DNA of 64,000 nucleotides from Rubritalea squalenifaciens DSM 18772. GTDB lineage: Bacteria > Verrucomicrobiota > Verrucomicrobiia > Verrucomicrobiales > Akkermansiaceae. Made by a program: the position numbers and the translations under genes. A model generated the notes under the pieces. The model worked only from the letters and a program-made list of their open reading frames with translations. It made no database searches and was not told where the DNA came from. Of the stretch, positions 25,693 through 34,921 are shown piece after piece (position 1 is the first letter of the stretch; the number at the start of each line of letters is the position of its first letter). The DNA lies in contig NZ_FQYR01000002.1 in the NCBI RefSeq assembly GCF_900141815.1, positions 186,001-250,000 of the forward strand. Direction: 5' to 3'.

Positions 25693-26499
25693 ATGTCCCC
25701 CCCCAATCCTCCCCAAGGTGGACCTCCGTTGACGAGACTCAGTCATCATCAATGGAAGAAAATCAACCAAGTCGTTACCGAAATCCACGCCGCCGAGAGC
25801 ATCCCGACGCTCGAACGGATCGTGGCAGATTTAATCCCTAAAATCATCGGTGCAGAGTGGGTCGTCTGGAACGAGCACGATGAAGAGATCCAACTCGATA
25901 AAGTGGCCGTCACCAGCGGCTACGAAGGCATCTGCCACCCGCTGGTGCCCGTGGTCAATGAGCTCATCCACACCCATCCAATCGTAGAAGGTCTGGGTAT
26001 GATAGGAAACCTCGGCAAGGACAAGAATGTCTGGAGCTTCACCGACTTCAAAACTGAGCAGGAGCTACGCAAAGTACCCATCTGGCATGAGGTCTATCAG
26101 CACATTGCCATCCACCACCAGCTGCTGACCCAGCTGCATGCCAATGACAGCCGCGGGGTCACCCTCACTGTGCACTCCTGCAGCGCCTTTAGCGAAGAAC
26201 AGCGGACGATGGTAGCGGTACTGCGTGATCACCTGGAGATTGTCTGCCGCAGGTTAGCGGTCATCGAACCTATGAACCATCCGGAACTAGGATGCAACAT
26301 TCTCACAGCCCGAGAGCAGGAGGTCTTCATGCAGTTGATTGCCGGCAAGACCAACACGGAGATCGGCATCATTCTGGGGATCAGCTCTCGCACAGTAGAA
26401 AAGCACGTGACGCATATCCTAAGCAAGTATCAGGCCGAAAACCGGATGAGCCTGCTCACAATGGTACACCGCAAGCAGTGGCCAGCGAACGGCAACTAG
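25693..26499 (+). CDS. LuxR-type response regulator-like protein without receiver domain
   Basis: This 268-residue regulator has an N-terminal sensing part (about 15-190, GAF-like in layout, WVVWNEHDEEI...) with no phospho-acceptor pattern and a C-terminal LuxR/NarL helix-turn-helix (about 205-262: LTAREQEVFMQLIAGKTNTEIGIILGISSRTVEKHVTHIL). It is divergent from the sulfatase-GH88-DUF1080 run, so it is a candidate regulator of it. A run of eight C (25697-25704) lies in codons 2-4, where slippage would shift the frame and switch the gene off. The start is set at ATG 25693, not TTG 25657. Confidence 0.8.
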   Translation: MSPPNPPQGGPPLTRLSHHQWKKINQVVTEIHAAESIPTLERIVADLIPKIIGAEWVVWNEHDEEIQLDKVAVTSGYEGICHPLVPVVNELIHTHPIVEGLGMIGNLGKDKNVWSFTDFKTEQELRKVPIWHEVYQHIAIHHQLLTQLHANDSRGVTLTVHSCSAFSEEQRTMVAVLRDHLEIVCRRLAVIEPMNHPELGCNILTAREQEVFMQLIAGKTNTEIGIILGISSRTVEKHVTHILSKYQAENRMSLLTMVHRKQWPANGN

Positions 26500-26513
26500 A
26501 GAGCCAAGCCTAC

Positions 26514-26675
26514 TCAATCTGCAAAGATCTCCGCCAGCATCCGATCGGGAGATTCCAGGAAAGCCTTGGTAACCTGGTAATGCTCCGTGTCTTGGTAGTC
26601 CACCGCTCGGATACCCTGGGAGTCGATCTAATAGATGAGAGCACCAAGATGGGCGAGTGAGTGGCGATGGCGGAA
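26514..26675 (-). pseudogene. Possible gene remnant with in-frame TAG
   Basis: In the 217-bp gap between the LuxR gene and the next sulfatase, one minus-strand frame reads like protein: ...HSLAHLGALIY, then a TAG (26628-26630), then IDSQGIRAVDYQDTEHYQV and a further acidic stretch ending FLESPDRMLAEIFAD before TGA (26514-26516). The amino-acid make-up and GC-rich third positions look like coding DNA, but there is no start codon before the TAG. A GTG within it could open a 29-residue ORF. I infer the 3' end of a decayed gene. The family is not recognised. Confidence 0.3.
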
Positions 26676-26716
26676 TCAGCCACTTGCCGGATAGCCTGTC
26701 TCAGTACTTGAGATGC

Positions 26717-28153
26717 TTACTTCTTTTTCTCCAGCATGATATCGCTGCTCTGCACCTCTTTGATCTTGGTTTCGAGGGCGGCCTGCATCTGCTTTAAGAC
26801 CTCTTGGTGAGCGGGATCTTTGGCAAGGTTGGTAAACTGGCCGGGGTCTTTCTGCATGTCGTAGAGCTGGATGCCTTTCTGGCCTTTTCTGCCGTGCATG
26901 ATGAGCGCCCATTCGTTCGTACGGAGGAGGAAGGAGCCCCCGTTCACGCTGAAGGCGGCATCACGCACCTTGGCCTTGGGGTCTTCCAGTACTTTAGTCA
27001 GGCTCTTGCCCTGGATCTTCTCCGGAATCTGCAGTCCACATAGCTCGGCCACGGTAGGGTAGAGATCGACCAGCTCGGCGAAGGAGTCACTCACCACTGG
27101 CTTCATGCCCGGTACCTTGATGATCAGCGGCACACGGACGGATTCCTCCATCAGGCTCACCTTCATCCAGAAGTCATGCTCACAGAGGTGGAAGCCATGG
27201 TCGCTGGTGAAGATCACGATGGTGTTGTCCTCCAGACCTTCTTCTTCAAGAGTCTTCATGACCTTGCCCAGCTGGGCATCCATGTAGGAAACGCTGGCGT
27301 AATAGGCGGCGATGCCTTTCTTTTCCTTCTCTTCATTGAGCTGGAGATTCTTGCTGGTCTTGTAGTTGATGCCAGCCTTCGGGATGTCGTCCCAGTCGCC
27401 TTTCACCTTCGGTGGAAGCACAGCTTTCTGCCAGGGGTAAGGCTTGTAGTAGTCACGCGGAGCGACAAAGGGAACGTGAGGGCGGACAAAGCCGACCGCC
27501 AGGAAGAAGGGCTTGTCCTTGTCCCGTGCACGCAGCAGGGCAGAAGCTTTTTCTGCGGTCTTGCCATCGGAGTGCACCAGGTCATCACCATCCGCCATCA
27601 CGTACTCCAGGTGGTTTCCCTTACCGTAGGGCGCCTTGCCATTAAGATTGCGCTCCAGTCTCTCGCCGTCTCCCGGAGCCATGACTTCCGGCCCCTGACT
27701 GTTGAATCGCTCATCCCAGGAGGCTGCATCATCGCTGCCGTTGCTGCCCCGGACAATGTCGCCGGGCACGCCCATGTGGTAGATCTTGCTGACACGGGTA
27801 GCCTTGTAGCCATTTTGGCGGAAATACTGGGACCAGGTCAGGCGGTCACCGATCTGCTTGCGCCCGCTGACGTAGCCCATGGTGCCGGATCCATGCGGGT
27901 AGTAGCCGCTCATGAAAGAGGCACGGGACGGCCCGCAAACCGGAAACTGGCAATAGGCGCGGGTAAAGCGCGCGCCCTCAGCCGCCAGTTTGTCGATGTT
28001 CGGCGTCTTGCAGGCCTTGTTCTCATAGCTGGAGACAGCCGTCGCGGTCAGGTCGTCCGCGATGATGAAGAGGACGTTGTAGGGCTTCTCGGCCGCCCCA
28101 CTCAGAGCGGACAGACCTAAGACAATCGTGATAATTTGCGTGAAAAATCTCAT
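26717..28153 (-). CDS. Exported iduronate-2-sulfatase-like sulfatase (S1 family)
   Basis: This 478-residue sulfatase has a signal peptide (1-21, ALSGA-AEKPY), Asp33-Asp34, the maturation motif CGPSR (Cys73), the pattern VGFVRPHVPFVAPRDYYKPY and TSDHGFHLCEHDFWMK. RPHxPF and HGWHLGEH-type motifs are the mark of the iduronate-2-sulfatase/choline-sulfatase branch, so removal of a 2-O-sulfate from a uronic acid is a reasonable guess. The tail is Lys-rich (MLEKKK). It stands apart from the next sulfatase (129 bp with a terminator between). Confidence 0.9.
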   Translation of the reverse strand: MRFFTQIITIVLGLSALSGAAEKPYNVLFIIADDLTATAVSSYENKACKTPNIDKLAAEGARFTRAYCQFPVCGPSRASFMSGYYPHGSGTMGYVSGRKQIGDRLTWSQYFRQNGYKATRVSKIYHMGVPGDIVRGSNGSDDAASWDERFNSQGPEVMAPGDGERLERNLNGKAPYGKGNHLEYVMADGDDLVHSDGKTAEKASALLRARDKDKPFFLAVGFVRPHVPFVAPRDYYKPYPWQKAVLPPKVKGDWDDIPKAGINYKTSKNLQLNEEKEKKGIAAYYASVSYMDAQLGKVMKTLEEEGLEDNTIVIFTSDHGFHLCEHDFWMKVSLMEESVRVPLIIKVPGMKPVVSDSFAELVDLYPTVAELCGLQIPEKIQGKSLTKVLEDPKAKVRDAAFSVNGGSFLLRTNEWALIMHGRKGQKGIQLYDMQKDPGQFTNLAKDPAHQEVLKQMQAALETKIKEVQSSDIMLEKKK

Positions 28154-28235
28154 AATACTCGGCAGCAGAGTCCAGATAGTACCCGGATCATGACAAGTTT
28201 CTGTCCTCTGGGCGAATTTTTCCTCCAGACGTGCA

Positions 28236-28267
28236 CAAAAAAAGCCCTGCCAGAGTCATGGCAGGGC
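28236..28267 (-). terminator. Rho-independent terminator after sulfatase
   Basis: GCCCTGCCA (28244-28252) pairs perfectly with TGGCAGGGC (28259-28267), followed on the minus strand by a T-run (complement of A8 at 28236-28243). It starts 15 bp past the stop of the sulfatase at 28283-29806 and separates it from the next sulfatase gene. Confidence 0.85.
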
Positions 28268-28282
28268 TCTGGAAAGCTTAGC

Positions 28283-29806
28283 TTACTGATTCAGGACGGG
28301 ATAGGCCTCCAGCAGTTCCTTGCGGAAGGGAATGGCTCCATCATTGGCCTGTTTGGCTCCCTCGGTAGAGCGACCTTCCTTGATATACTGCGCGAGCAGC
28401 TCGACGAGCTCCTTCACTTTCTCCGGATGGGCGGATTGCAGGTTTTTCTTCTCGGCAGGGTCCTCCTTCAAATTGAAGAGCTGGACGATCGGCAGGTCAC
28501 CCTTCCACGCCTGGGCTGGCTTGGGAGCAGACCACCCGCCGGAACCCGGGCAAAGACAGAGCTTCCAGTCTCCCTGACGGATGGCAAAGGAGCCATTGAT
28601 GGAGTGACTGACAATCGCGCTACGCTCCGCCTTGGATCCATCCTTCAAAGTCTCCAGGAAGGAAATGCTGTCCACACCAGCATCCGCCTTCAGTTCGACT
28701 CCATTGATCTGTGCGCAAGTCGCCAGGAAATCCGTCTGGCATGTCAGGCGGGAGGTCTCACTGCCCGGCTTCACCTTGCCCGGCCAGCGGACGATGAAGG
28801 GCACGCGGTGGCCACCCTCATAGATGTCTGCCTTGTGGCCACGCAGGTCACCGTTCGGCTTGTGGCCTTTTTTCTCAAGGTTCGGGATACCCGCAGCCGG
28901 GGAACAGCCGTTGTCGGTAGAGAAGACCACGAGGGTATTGTCCGTGAGCTGGTGCTTGTCCAGCGCCTGTAGCACCTGACCGACCACCCAGTCCGTTTCC
29001 ATCAGGAAATCGCCGTATTTGCCGATATCTGATTTACCCTGCCAGTCCTTGCTGGGAACAATCGGGGTGTGCGGGGAGGTGAGTGGAAGGTAAAGAAAGA
29101 AGGGCTTGTCCTTCTCCTGAGCACGCTCGTCAATGTACTGCACGGACTGCTCCGCCCAGACTTTTAGGCACTGATTGGCCTCGAAATCATCTGCGGCCGC
29201 TCCGGGACGATGGAATGCCTTCACCACGGTGCCCGGCTTCACCGCCTTCTCATTCTTGATGTAGACGTAAGGCGCCATGTCCAGTGAGGCCTGGATACCG
29301 TAGAAATAGTCGAAACCGTGTGAGGTCGGCGTGACCGCAGGCTTGGAATAATCCACATCCCAGCCCATGCCTTTGTGGCCTTTTTCCTTCTTGTAGTCCT
29401 TCTGAAACTGCCAGCCGATTCCCAAGTGCCACTTGCCGATACAGGCCGTGTGGTAGCCCTTTTCCTTGAGCATGGAAGCTACGGTGGTTTCACCCTCCTT
29501 AATGAGCGGTTTGTCCTGGGGCTTGAAGAATACCGACTTCTTGAGGCGGGTGCGCCAGTTGTAGCGCCCAGTCAGCACGCTGTAGCGTGTCGGCGTACAG
29601 ACGGCTGAGGAGGTATGGGCATCCGTAAAGCGCATGCCCTCGGCGGCGAGGCGGTCGATCGCCGGAGTGGCGGCTTTGCCAGTGGTATGGGAGACATCGC
29701 CAATGCCCATGTCATCCGCCAGGATAAAGATGATATTTGGGCGCTCAGCGGCCAAGGAGGCCAGATTACAGAGGGCCAGAGCTGTCAGTGTATGGAATAG
29801 CTTCAT
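28283..29806 (-). CDS. Exported arylsulfatase (S1 family), paralogue of the one at 10.2-11.8 kb
   Basis: The start is set at ATG 29806 (MKLFHTLTALALCNLASLAA), giving a clean signal peptide; an ATG at 29824 would add six residues. The product has 507 residues with Asp31-Asp32, the maturation motif CTPTR (Cys70), GRYNWRTRLK, GKWHLGIGW and STDNGCSPAAG. Its layout and ending match the sulfatase at 10242-11771, so they are likely duplicates with different substrates or control. It is a single-gene unit with its own terminator, divergent from the PSCyt1 gene across a 220-bp AT-rich gap. Confidence 0.92.
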   Translation of the reverse strand: MKLFHTLTALALCNLASLAAERPNIIFILADDMGIGDVSHTTGKAATPAIDRLAAEGMRFTDAHTSSAVCTPTRYSVLTGRYNWRTRLKKSVFFKPQDKPLIKEGETTVASMLKEKGYHTACIGKWHLGIGWQFQKDYKKEKGHKGMGWDVDYSKPAVTPTSHGFDYFYGIQASLDMAPYVYIKNEKAVKPGTVVKAFHRPGAAADDFEANQCLKVWAEQSVQYIDERAQEKDKPFFLYLPLTSPHTPIVPSKDWQGKSDIGKYGDFLMETDWVVGQVLQALDKHQLTDNTLVVFSTDNGCSPAAGIPNLEKKGHKPNGDLRGHKADIYEGGHRVPFIVRWPGKVKPGSETSRLTCQTDFLATCAQINGVELKADAGVDSISFLETLKDGSKAERSAIVSHSINGSFAIRQGDWKLCLCPGSGGWSAPKPAQAWKGDLPIVQLFNLKEDPAEKKNLQSAHPEKVKELVELLAQYIKEGRSTEGAKQANDGAIPFRKELLEAYPVLNQ

Positions 29807-30026
29807 AAGTGGATGGTTGATCAAGGTAGATGACTCCTGACCATTTACGCTGGTGATGACAAGAGTCCTTCATTTTACCTAAGTTTGCTCATACTACACC
29901 ACAGAAGTGTATAACTTGGACAGCAGACGTTAATTTAAATCAATCTTGTCGCGTATTATAAAATATGATGCTCGTATCATACAGCACCTTGCAATTTCTG
30001 CAGACTAGTCTCTCTTAGTAACACAC

Positions 30027-32930
30027 ATGCCTCACTATCAACACATCACAGCTTTCACACTGGGGAGTATCCTCCTCGGATCTGGCGTCTCCCACGCGCA
30101 AAGTGGAAAGATCAATTTCAACGAAGAGGTCAGGCCGATTCTGAACAAGAACTGTACTGGCTGTCATGGTGGTGTGCAAATGGCAGGAGGGGTGTCCTTT
30201 ATTTATCGCGACAAAGCTCTCGGCAAGGGTGAGTCCGGCAAACGCATCATCGTACCCGGGGATCCAGATGCTTCAGAATTCATGCGCCGCATCCTGACCA
30301 ACGACCCAGATGATGTGATGCCGCCACCGGCCCACGGCCACAAGCTGGACGAGAAAGAAATCACCCTGTTGCGCAACTGGATCAAGCAAGGGGCGGACTG
30401 GGAGGTCCACTGGGCCTTCGAACAGCCAAAGATGCCCGCGATTCCACAAGTGGACTCCAAGTGGCCAAATGGAAATATCGACCGCTTCACCCTTGCCAAG
30501 ATGCAAGAGAAGGGGCTCTCACCGGCCAAGCCAGGATCAGCTGCTGAACTATTGCGCCGTCTCAGTTTCGACCTGATCGGCATGCCTCCTACCATCGAGG
30601 AACTTGATGCCTTTGAAAAAGCTTTCGCGGACAACCCGGAGCAGGCTTGGGAAGCCGCTGTCGACCGCCTGCTCGCTTCTGAGAAATATGGTGAGCGCTG
30701 GGCCTCTGTGTGGATGGACCTCGCCCGCTATGCCGACAGTGAGGGACTGGGCGTGGACATGCCACGTACCGTCTGGCCTTACCGCGACTGGCTGATCCGC
30801 GCCTACAACGAGGACATGCCTTATGACGATTTCACCATCAAGCAGCTCGCTGGTGACCTGCTGGAGAACCCAAGCCACAGTGACCGGGTAGCTACCGTAT
30901 TCCACCGCCTTACCCAGGCAAACAACGAGGGAGGAACCGATGACGAGGAATTCCGCGTCTCCGCCGTGCTGGACCGTGTCAACACCACCTGGGAAGTCTG
31001 GCAAGGACAGACCTTTGGCTGCGTGCAGTGCCACAGCCACCCCTACGACACCTTTGAGAAAGAAGAATACTACAAGTTCGCCGCCTTCTTCAACAACACC
31101 AAGGATGCCGATACCTCCAACCGTTTCCCAACTCTGAAGGTCCCCAATGACCCGGCAGAATACGCCAAGGCTACCGAGCTACTGAAAGCGAAGCTCTCTG
31201 CCGAGGAGAAGTTCTATGGTGCCGCCCGCACTCTCGCGCAAAGCGAATCTTGGAAGGATGGCCAGATGACTGGCGTGAACACCAACAAGGGCAAGGCAGA
31301 GATTGCCAAGGTCAATGGTGTGGAGGAGGTCCGCACCGTGGGCAACGTAGCCCAAGGTACACGCTTTGAAATCAACCTTGAATCCGCAGCCGCACTTCAG
31401 GCTCTGCGCGTTACCCTCCTTCCCAAGGACGGGGCCAAAGCCGCCTCCACTCCTAACTGGGGGGCTCCTGTCAGCAGCGCGGAGCTCTTCATCGTGGATG
31501 CTGAAGGCAAAAAGACAGCCAGCCAGATCGCCTACATCATTCCGGATTCCATGGAGGCCACCCTCACGCCGGAAGACACACTCAACAAGAAGAGCCGCAA
31601 TGGCTGGGGTCCCTGGACTAAGCACTTCCACCCACGCTGGGCCATTCTCTTGCCTAGCGAAGAAATCAAGCTGGCTGAGGGAGAAAAGCTCCAGATCCAG
31701 CTGACCTTTAACCACAACACCGTCAACACACCGCTCGTGGCCAATCGCCTGCGGGTGGAAGCCAGCGCGAACCAGAAACTGGGCGACTGGGCCAAGGACC
31801 CGAATACCCAGGCTAGCTTCAAGGCCATGCAGGCCGCCCGCAGTGCCTACAACCGCATCAACGGCCCGGCGATCCCGGTGATCGAAGAGCGTGACCCGGC
31901 TCTTGCCCGCAAGACGCACCTCTTCGAGAAAGGGAACTGGCTGGAGAAAGGTAAAATCATCGAGGCTCCTGCCACACCGAACAGCTTCCCGAAAATGAAA
32001 GTCGCTGGCAAGCAGGCCAACCGTCTGGACATGGCACGCTGGCTCGCTTCTGAGGAAAACCCGCTCACCTCACGCGTGGAAGTCAACCGCCTCTGGCAGC
32101 AGCTCTTCGGTACCGGCATCGTGGAGACACTCGAAGACCTCGGTTCCTCCGGCTTACCACCGAGCAATCCTGAGTTGTTAGATTACCTCGCCATGAAGTT
32201 CCAGGGTGAGTACGGCTGGAGCCGCAAGCAGGTCATCAAGGAGATCGTCATGTCTAACACCTACCGCCAGACAGCTGAGGTAGGGGAGAGCAAACGCTCC
32301 TTGGATCCGCGTAACACCTACCTCTCCTACGCACCACGCCGCCGACTGCGCGCCGAGGCCGTGCGTGATGCAGGCCTGCGCGTGTCCGGTCTGTATGCAG
32401 AAAAAATGTTTGGCAAGCCGGTCTATCCACCACTGCCACCGGGCGTGTGGAAGCCTTTCTATGGCGGCGATAAATGGAAAACCCCAGAAGTAGGCCAGCC
32501 TGACCGCTACCGCCGCTCCCTCTACACCTACTGGAAGCGTAGTATCCCGTATCCAGCCCTGATGTCATTCGACGCCCCATCCCGCGAGCTGTGCACCAAG
32601 CGCCGACTGGTCAGTAACACGCCGATCGCTGCACTCACCACGCTGAACGATCCAGCCTTTGCGGAATTCGCCCAGGGTCTGGCCCGCGTGATGAAATACG
32701 ATACCGAGGGAAGCGTGGAGAAGAAGATCTCCACCGGCTACCGCGTAGCCACCTCCCGCCGTCCGAACCCGGAAATTCTCAAGATGCTGGTAGATGCCTA
32801 CAAGGACATCGAACAAAGCTACAAGGACAACCCCGATCAACTGCAAGGAATGGCAGGCACCGCGGATGGTGGCGCCTACACCGTGCTCGCCTCACTCATC
32901 CTTAATCTGGATGCCAGCCTCACCAAATAA
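30027..32930 (+). CDS. Exported PSCyt1-DUF1549-DUF1553 protein
   Basis: This 967-residue protein has a signal peptide (1-24, VSHA-QSG), then a planctomycete-type cytochrome c domain with heme site CTGCH (Cys43, Cys46, His47). DUF1549 (about 115-330, ending in CVQCHSHPYDTFEKEEYY), an inserted beta-rich region (about 400-590) and DUF1553 (about 660-930, RLDMARWLASEENPLTSRVEVNRLWQQLFG) follow. This architecture is typical of Planctomycetes and Verrucomicrobia and is nearly always next to a DUF1501 gene, as here 12 bp downstream. A role in oxidation of sugars or sulfated glycans outside the cytoplasm is suspected, not proven. Confidence 0.93.
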   Translation: MPHYQHITAFTLGSILLGSGVSHAQSGKINFNEEVRPILNKNCTGCHGGVQMAGGVSFIYRDKALGKGESGKRIIVPGDPDASEFMRRILTNDPDDVMPPPAHGHKLDEKEITLLRNWIKQGADWEVHWAFEQPKMPAIPQVDSKWPNGNIDRFTLAKMQEKGLSPAKPGSAAELLRRLSFDLIGMPPTIEELDAFEKAFADNPEQAWEAAVDRLLASEKYGERWASVWMDLARYADSEGLGVDMPRTVWPYRDWLIRAYNEDMPYDDFTIKQLAGDLLENPSHSDRVATVFHRLTQANNEGGTDDEEFRVSAVLDRVNTTWEVWQGQTFGCVQCHSHPYDTFEKEEYYKFAAFFNNTKDADTSNRFPTLKVPNDPAEYAKATELLKAKLSAEEKFYGAARTLAQSESWKDGQMTGVNTNKGKAEIAKVNGVEEVRTVGNVAQGTRFEINLESAAALQALRVTLLPKDGAKAASTPNWGAPVSSAELFIVDAEGKKTASQIAYIIPDSMEATLTPEDTLNKKSRNGWGPWTKHFHPRWAILLPSEEIKLAEGEKLQIQLTFNHNTVNTPLVANRLRVEASANQKLGDWAKDPNTQASFKAMQAARSAYNRINGPAIPVIEERDPALARKTHLFEKGNWLEKGKIIEAPATPNSFPKMKVAGKQANRLDMARWLASEENPLTSRVEVNRLWQQLFGTGIVETLEDLGSSGLPPSNPELLDYLAMKFQGEYGWSRKQVIKEIVMSNTYRQTAEVGESKRSLDPRNTYLSYAPRRRLRAEAVRDAGLRVSGLYAEKMFGKPVYPPLPPGVWKPFYGGDKWKTPEVGQPDRYRRSLYTYWKRSIPYPALMSFDAPSRELCTKRRLVSNTPIAALTTLNDPAFAEFAQGLARVMKYDTEGSVEKKISTGYRVATSRRPNPEILKMLVDAYKDIEQSYKDNPDQLQGMAGTADGGAYTVLASLILNLDASLTK

Positions 32931-32942
32931 GCTCTCAGACAC

Positions 32943-34421
32943 ATGAACCTTTTCCAGAAACTTTACGACGACCAACTCGATCTGACCACACGCCGTCACT
33001 TCATGCGTGACTGCGCCACAGGTCTGGGCTCCATGTGGCTGGCCCTGCAGGGGCACAAGGCCATGGGATCCCCCTTGTCCATCCAGCACGATCCTGAGTC
33101 ACCTCTGGCCCCCATTGCCCCGAGCTTTGCCCCCAAGGCCAAGCGCGTGATCTACATCCACATGATCGGTGCTCCCAGCCAGTACGAGCTCTTCGTGCAC
33201 AAGCCGGACCTGATCAAGTACAATGGCAAGGACTGCCCGTCCGAGTTCCTGGAAGGCCAGCGCTTCGCCTTCATCAAGGGCGTACCAAAGATTCTTGGAC
33301 CGGTCTATGATTTCAAGCAACACGGTCAGAGCGGCACCTACATTTCCGACCGCATGCCACACCTCGCCGAGCACGCGGATGACCTCTGCTTCATCCACAC
33401 CATGCAGACCGACCAGTTCAACCACGGTCCGGCCCAGCTGAAGATCCATACCGGCAATCAGCTGCTCGGCCACCCATCCATCGGTTCCTGGGTGACCTAC
33501 GGTCTGGGCTCAGACAATGACAACCTTCCCGGCTACATGGTGCTCCTCTCCGGTGGCCGTCTACCACGTGTGGGTGCCTCCCTCTGGGGCTCCGGCTACC
33601 TGCCCTCCGTCTATCAGGGTGTGCAGTGCCGTTCCGGTGGTGACCCCATCCTCAACGTGCAGAACCCGCAGGGTGTCTCCAGAGACATCCGCCGCCGCGC
33701 ACTGGATGCGCTCAATGGCGTCAACAAAGCCACCTACGATCAAGTAGGGGACCCGGAGACCTTGGCCCGCATCGCCCAGTACGAGATGTCCTACCGCATG
33801 CAGACTGCCGTGCCTGAGGTCATGGATATCAAGGACGAGCCCGAGTACATTCACGAACTCTACGGCACCCAGCCAGGCAAGGAATCCTTCGCCAACAACT
33901 GCCTGCTCGCCAGAAAGCTGGTCGAGAACGGCGTGCGTTTCGTCCAGCTCTTCGACTGGGGCTGGGACTCCCATGGCTCCAACAAAACTGAAGCTCTCAA
34001 CCACGGCTTCAAAAACAAGTGCCAGCAGACAGACAAACCTGTCGCCGCTCTACTCACCGATCTCAAGCAACGTGGTTTGTTAGAGGATACTCTCGTCATC
34101 TGGGGCGGGGAATTCGGACGTACCCCGATGCAGGAAAACCGCGGTGGCATGGCTGGCAACTTCGCCGGTCGCGATCACAACCCGAATGCCTTCTCCATCT
34201 GGATGGCTGGCGCCGGCGTTAAAAAAGGATTCTCCTACGGAGAGACCGACATGTTCGGTTACAAGGTCGTGAAAGATCCGGTACACACCTACGATTTCCA
34301 CGCCACCCTGATGCATCTGTTAGGTTACGACCACGAGAAACTCTCCGTCCCCATCCAGGGTCTGAACCAGAAGCTCACCGGCGTCAACAAGGCCAAGGTG
34401 ATCAAGGGCATCCTGGCTTAA
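32943..34421 (+). CDS. DUF1501 exported protein, probable Tat substrate
   Basis: This 492-residue protein has a Tat-like N-terminus (TTRRHFMRDCATGLGSMWLAL) and one DUF1501 domain, a sulfatase/alkaline-phosphatase-like fold: VIYIHMIGAPSQYELFVHKP, ...HGPAQLKIHTGNQLLGHPSIGSWVTYGLG, DWGWDSHG, VIWGGEFGRTPM and DHNPNAFSIWMAG are conserved stretches. Its start is 12 bp after the PSCyt1 gene, so the two form an operon. The Cys maturation motif of sulfatases is absent. Tat export suggests it folds with a cofactor or metal in the cytoplasm. It overlaps the convergent DUF5063 gene by 4 bp. Confidence 0.92.
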   Translation: MNLFQKLYDDQLDLTTRRHFMRDCATGLGSMWLALQGHKAMGSPLSIQHDPESPLAPIAPSFAPKAKRVIYIHMIGAPSQYELFVHKPDLIKYNGKDCPSEFLEGQRFAFIKGVPKILGPVYDFKQHGQSGTYISDRMPHLAEHADDLCFIHTMQTDQFNHGPAQLKIHTGNQLLGHPSIGSWVTYGLGSDNDNLPGYMVLLSGGRLPRVGASLWGSGYLPSVYQGVQCRSGGDPILNVQNPQGVSRDIRRRALDALNGVNKATYDQVGDPETLARIAQYEMSYRMQTAVPEVMDIKDEPEYIHELYGTQPGKESFANNCLLARKLVENGVRFVQLFDWGWDSHGSNKTEALNHGFKNKCQQTDKPVAALLTDLKQRGLLEDTLVIWGGEFGRTPMQENRGGMAGNFAGRDHNPNAFSIWMAGAGVKKGFSYGETDMFGYKVVKDPVHTYDFHATLMHLLGYDHEKLSVPIQGLNQKLTGVNKAKVIKGILA

Positions 34422-34900
34422 TAGATGTGGTACTCTCGACATGTGCTACGATAGTAGTGATCAATCGCATAGAATGCAGCTGATGCGTGCTCTCCCCAGT
34501 GCTGATGGTAAGAGTCTCTCCAGTGTTGAAGTGCGTAGATGCCATCTCCTGCATCCAGTGCCGAAAGGCCATGCTTCAGCTCAGCATAAATATCTGCAAG
34601 GTCATCACAAAGATCACCACAACTTGATTGGGAATCATCCACATTCAATGGAGCAGTTGTGATCTGATAATACTGGAAGGGAAGGTTCGCTAAATGCTTG
34701 TGAATCCTTTCCCAACTGGCTGTGTCATAGTCGTATTCATCTTCACTCTCCACTGACTTATCAGTCACAATCAAAGAGGGGATGCTAGTCATCAAGGACA
34801 AGATGAGCTGACGAACAGTCAGTAGATCATGATTGTCGGCCTCTACCCATTCACAATACGTGCGGGCATTCTCAACGAATGATTCTATGGCAAGCGACAT
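34418..34900 (-). CDS. DUF5063 family protein
   Basis: This acidic soluble protein has 160 residues and an all-helical look. The N-terminal SFVENARTYCEWVEADNH and the middle LCDDLADIYAELKHGLSALDAGD resemble DUF5063, a family of unknown function. The last four bases overlap the convergent DUF1501 gene, so both use the same short sequence for their stop codons. It lies 21 bp downstream of the XylR-like gene and may be co-transcribed with it. Confidence 0.65.
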   Translation of the reverse strand: MSLAIESFVENARTYCEWVEADNHDLLTVRQLILSLMTSIPSLIVTDKSVESEDEYDYDTASWERIHKHLANLPFQYYQITTAPLNVDDSQSSCGDLCDDLADIYAELKHGLSALDAGDGIYALQHWRDSYHQHWGEHASAAFYAIDHYYRSTCREYHIY

Positions 34901-34921
34901 GAGATACTGATTATATGGGCC

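Noticed and set aside
26292-26660. Plus-strand ORF of 122 residues overlapping the end of the LuxR gene
   Set aside because: It is a shadow in another frame of the helix-turn-helix region with no protein-like motif.
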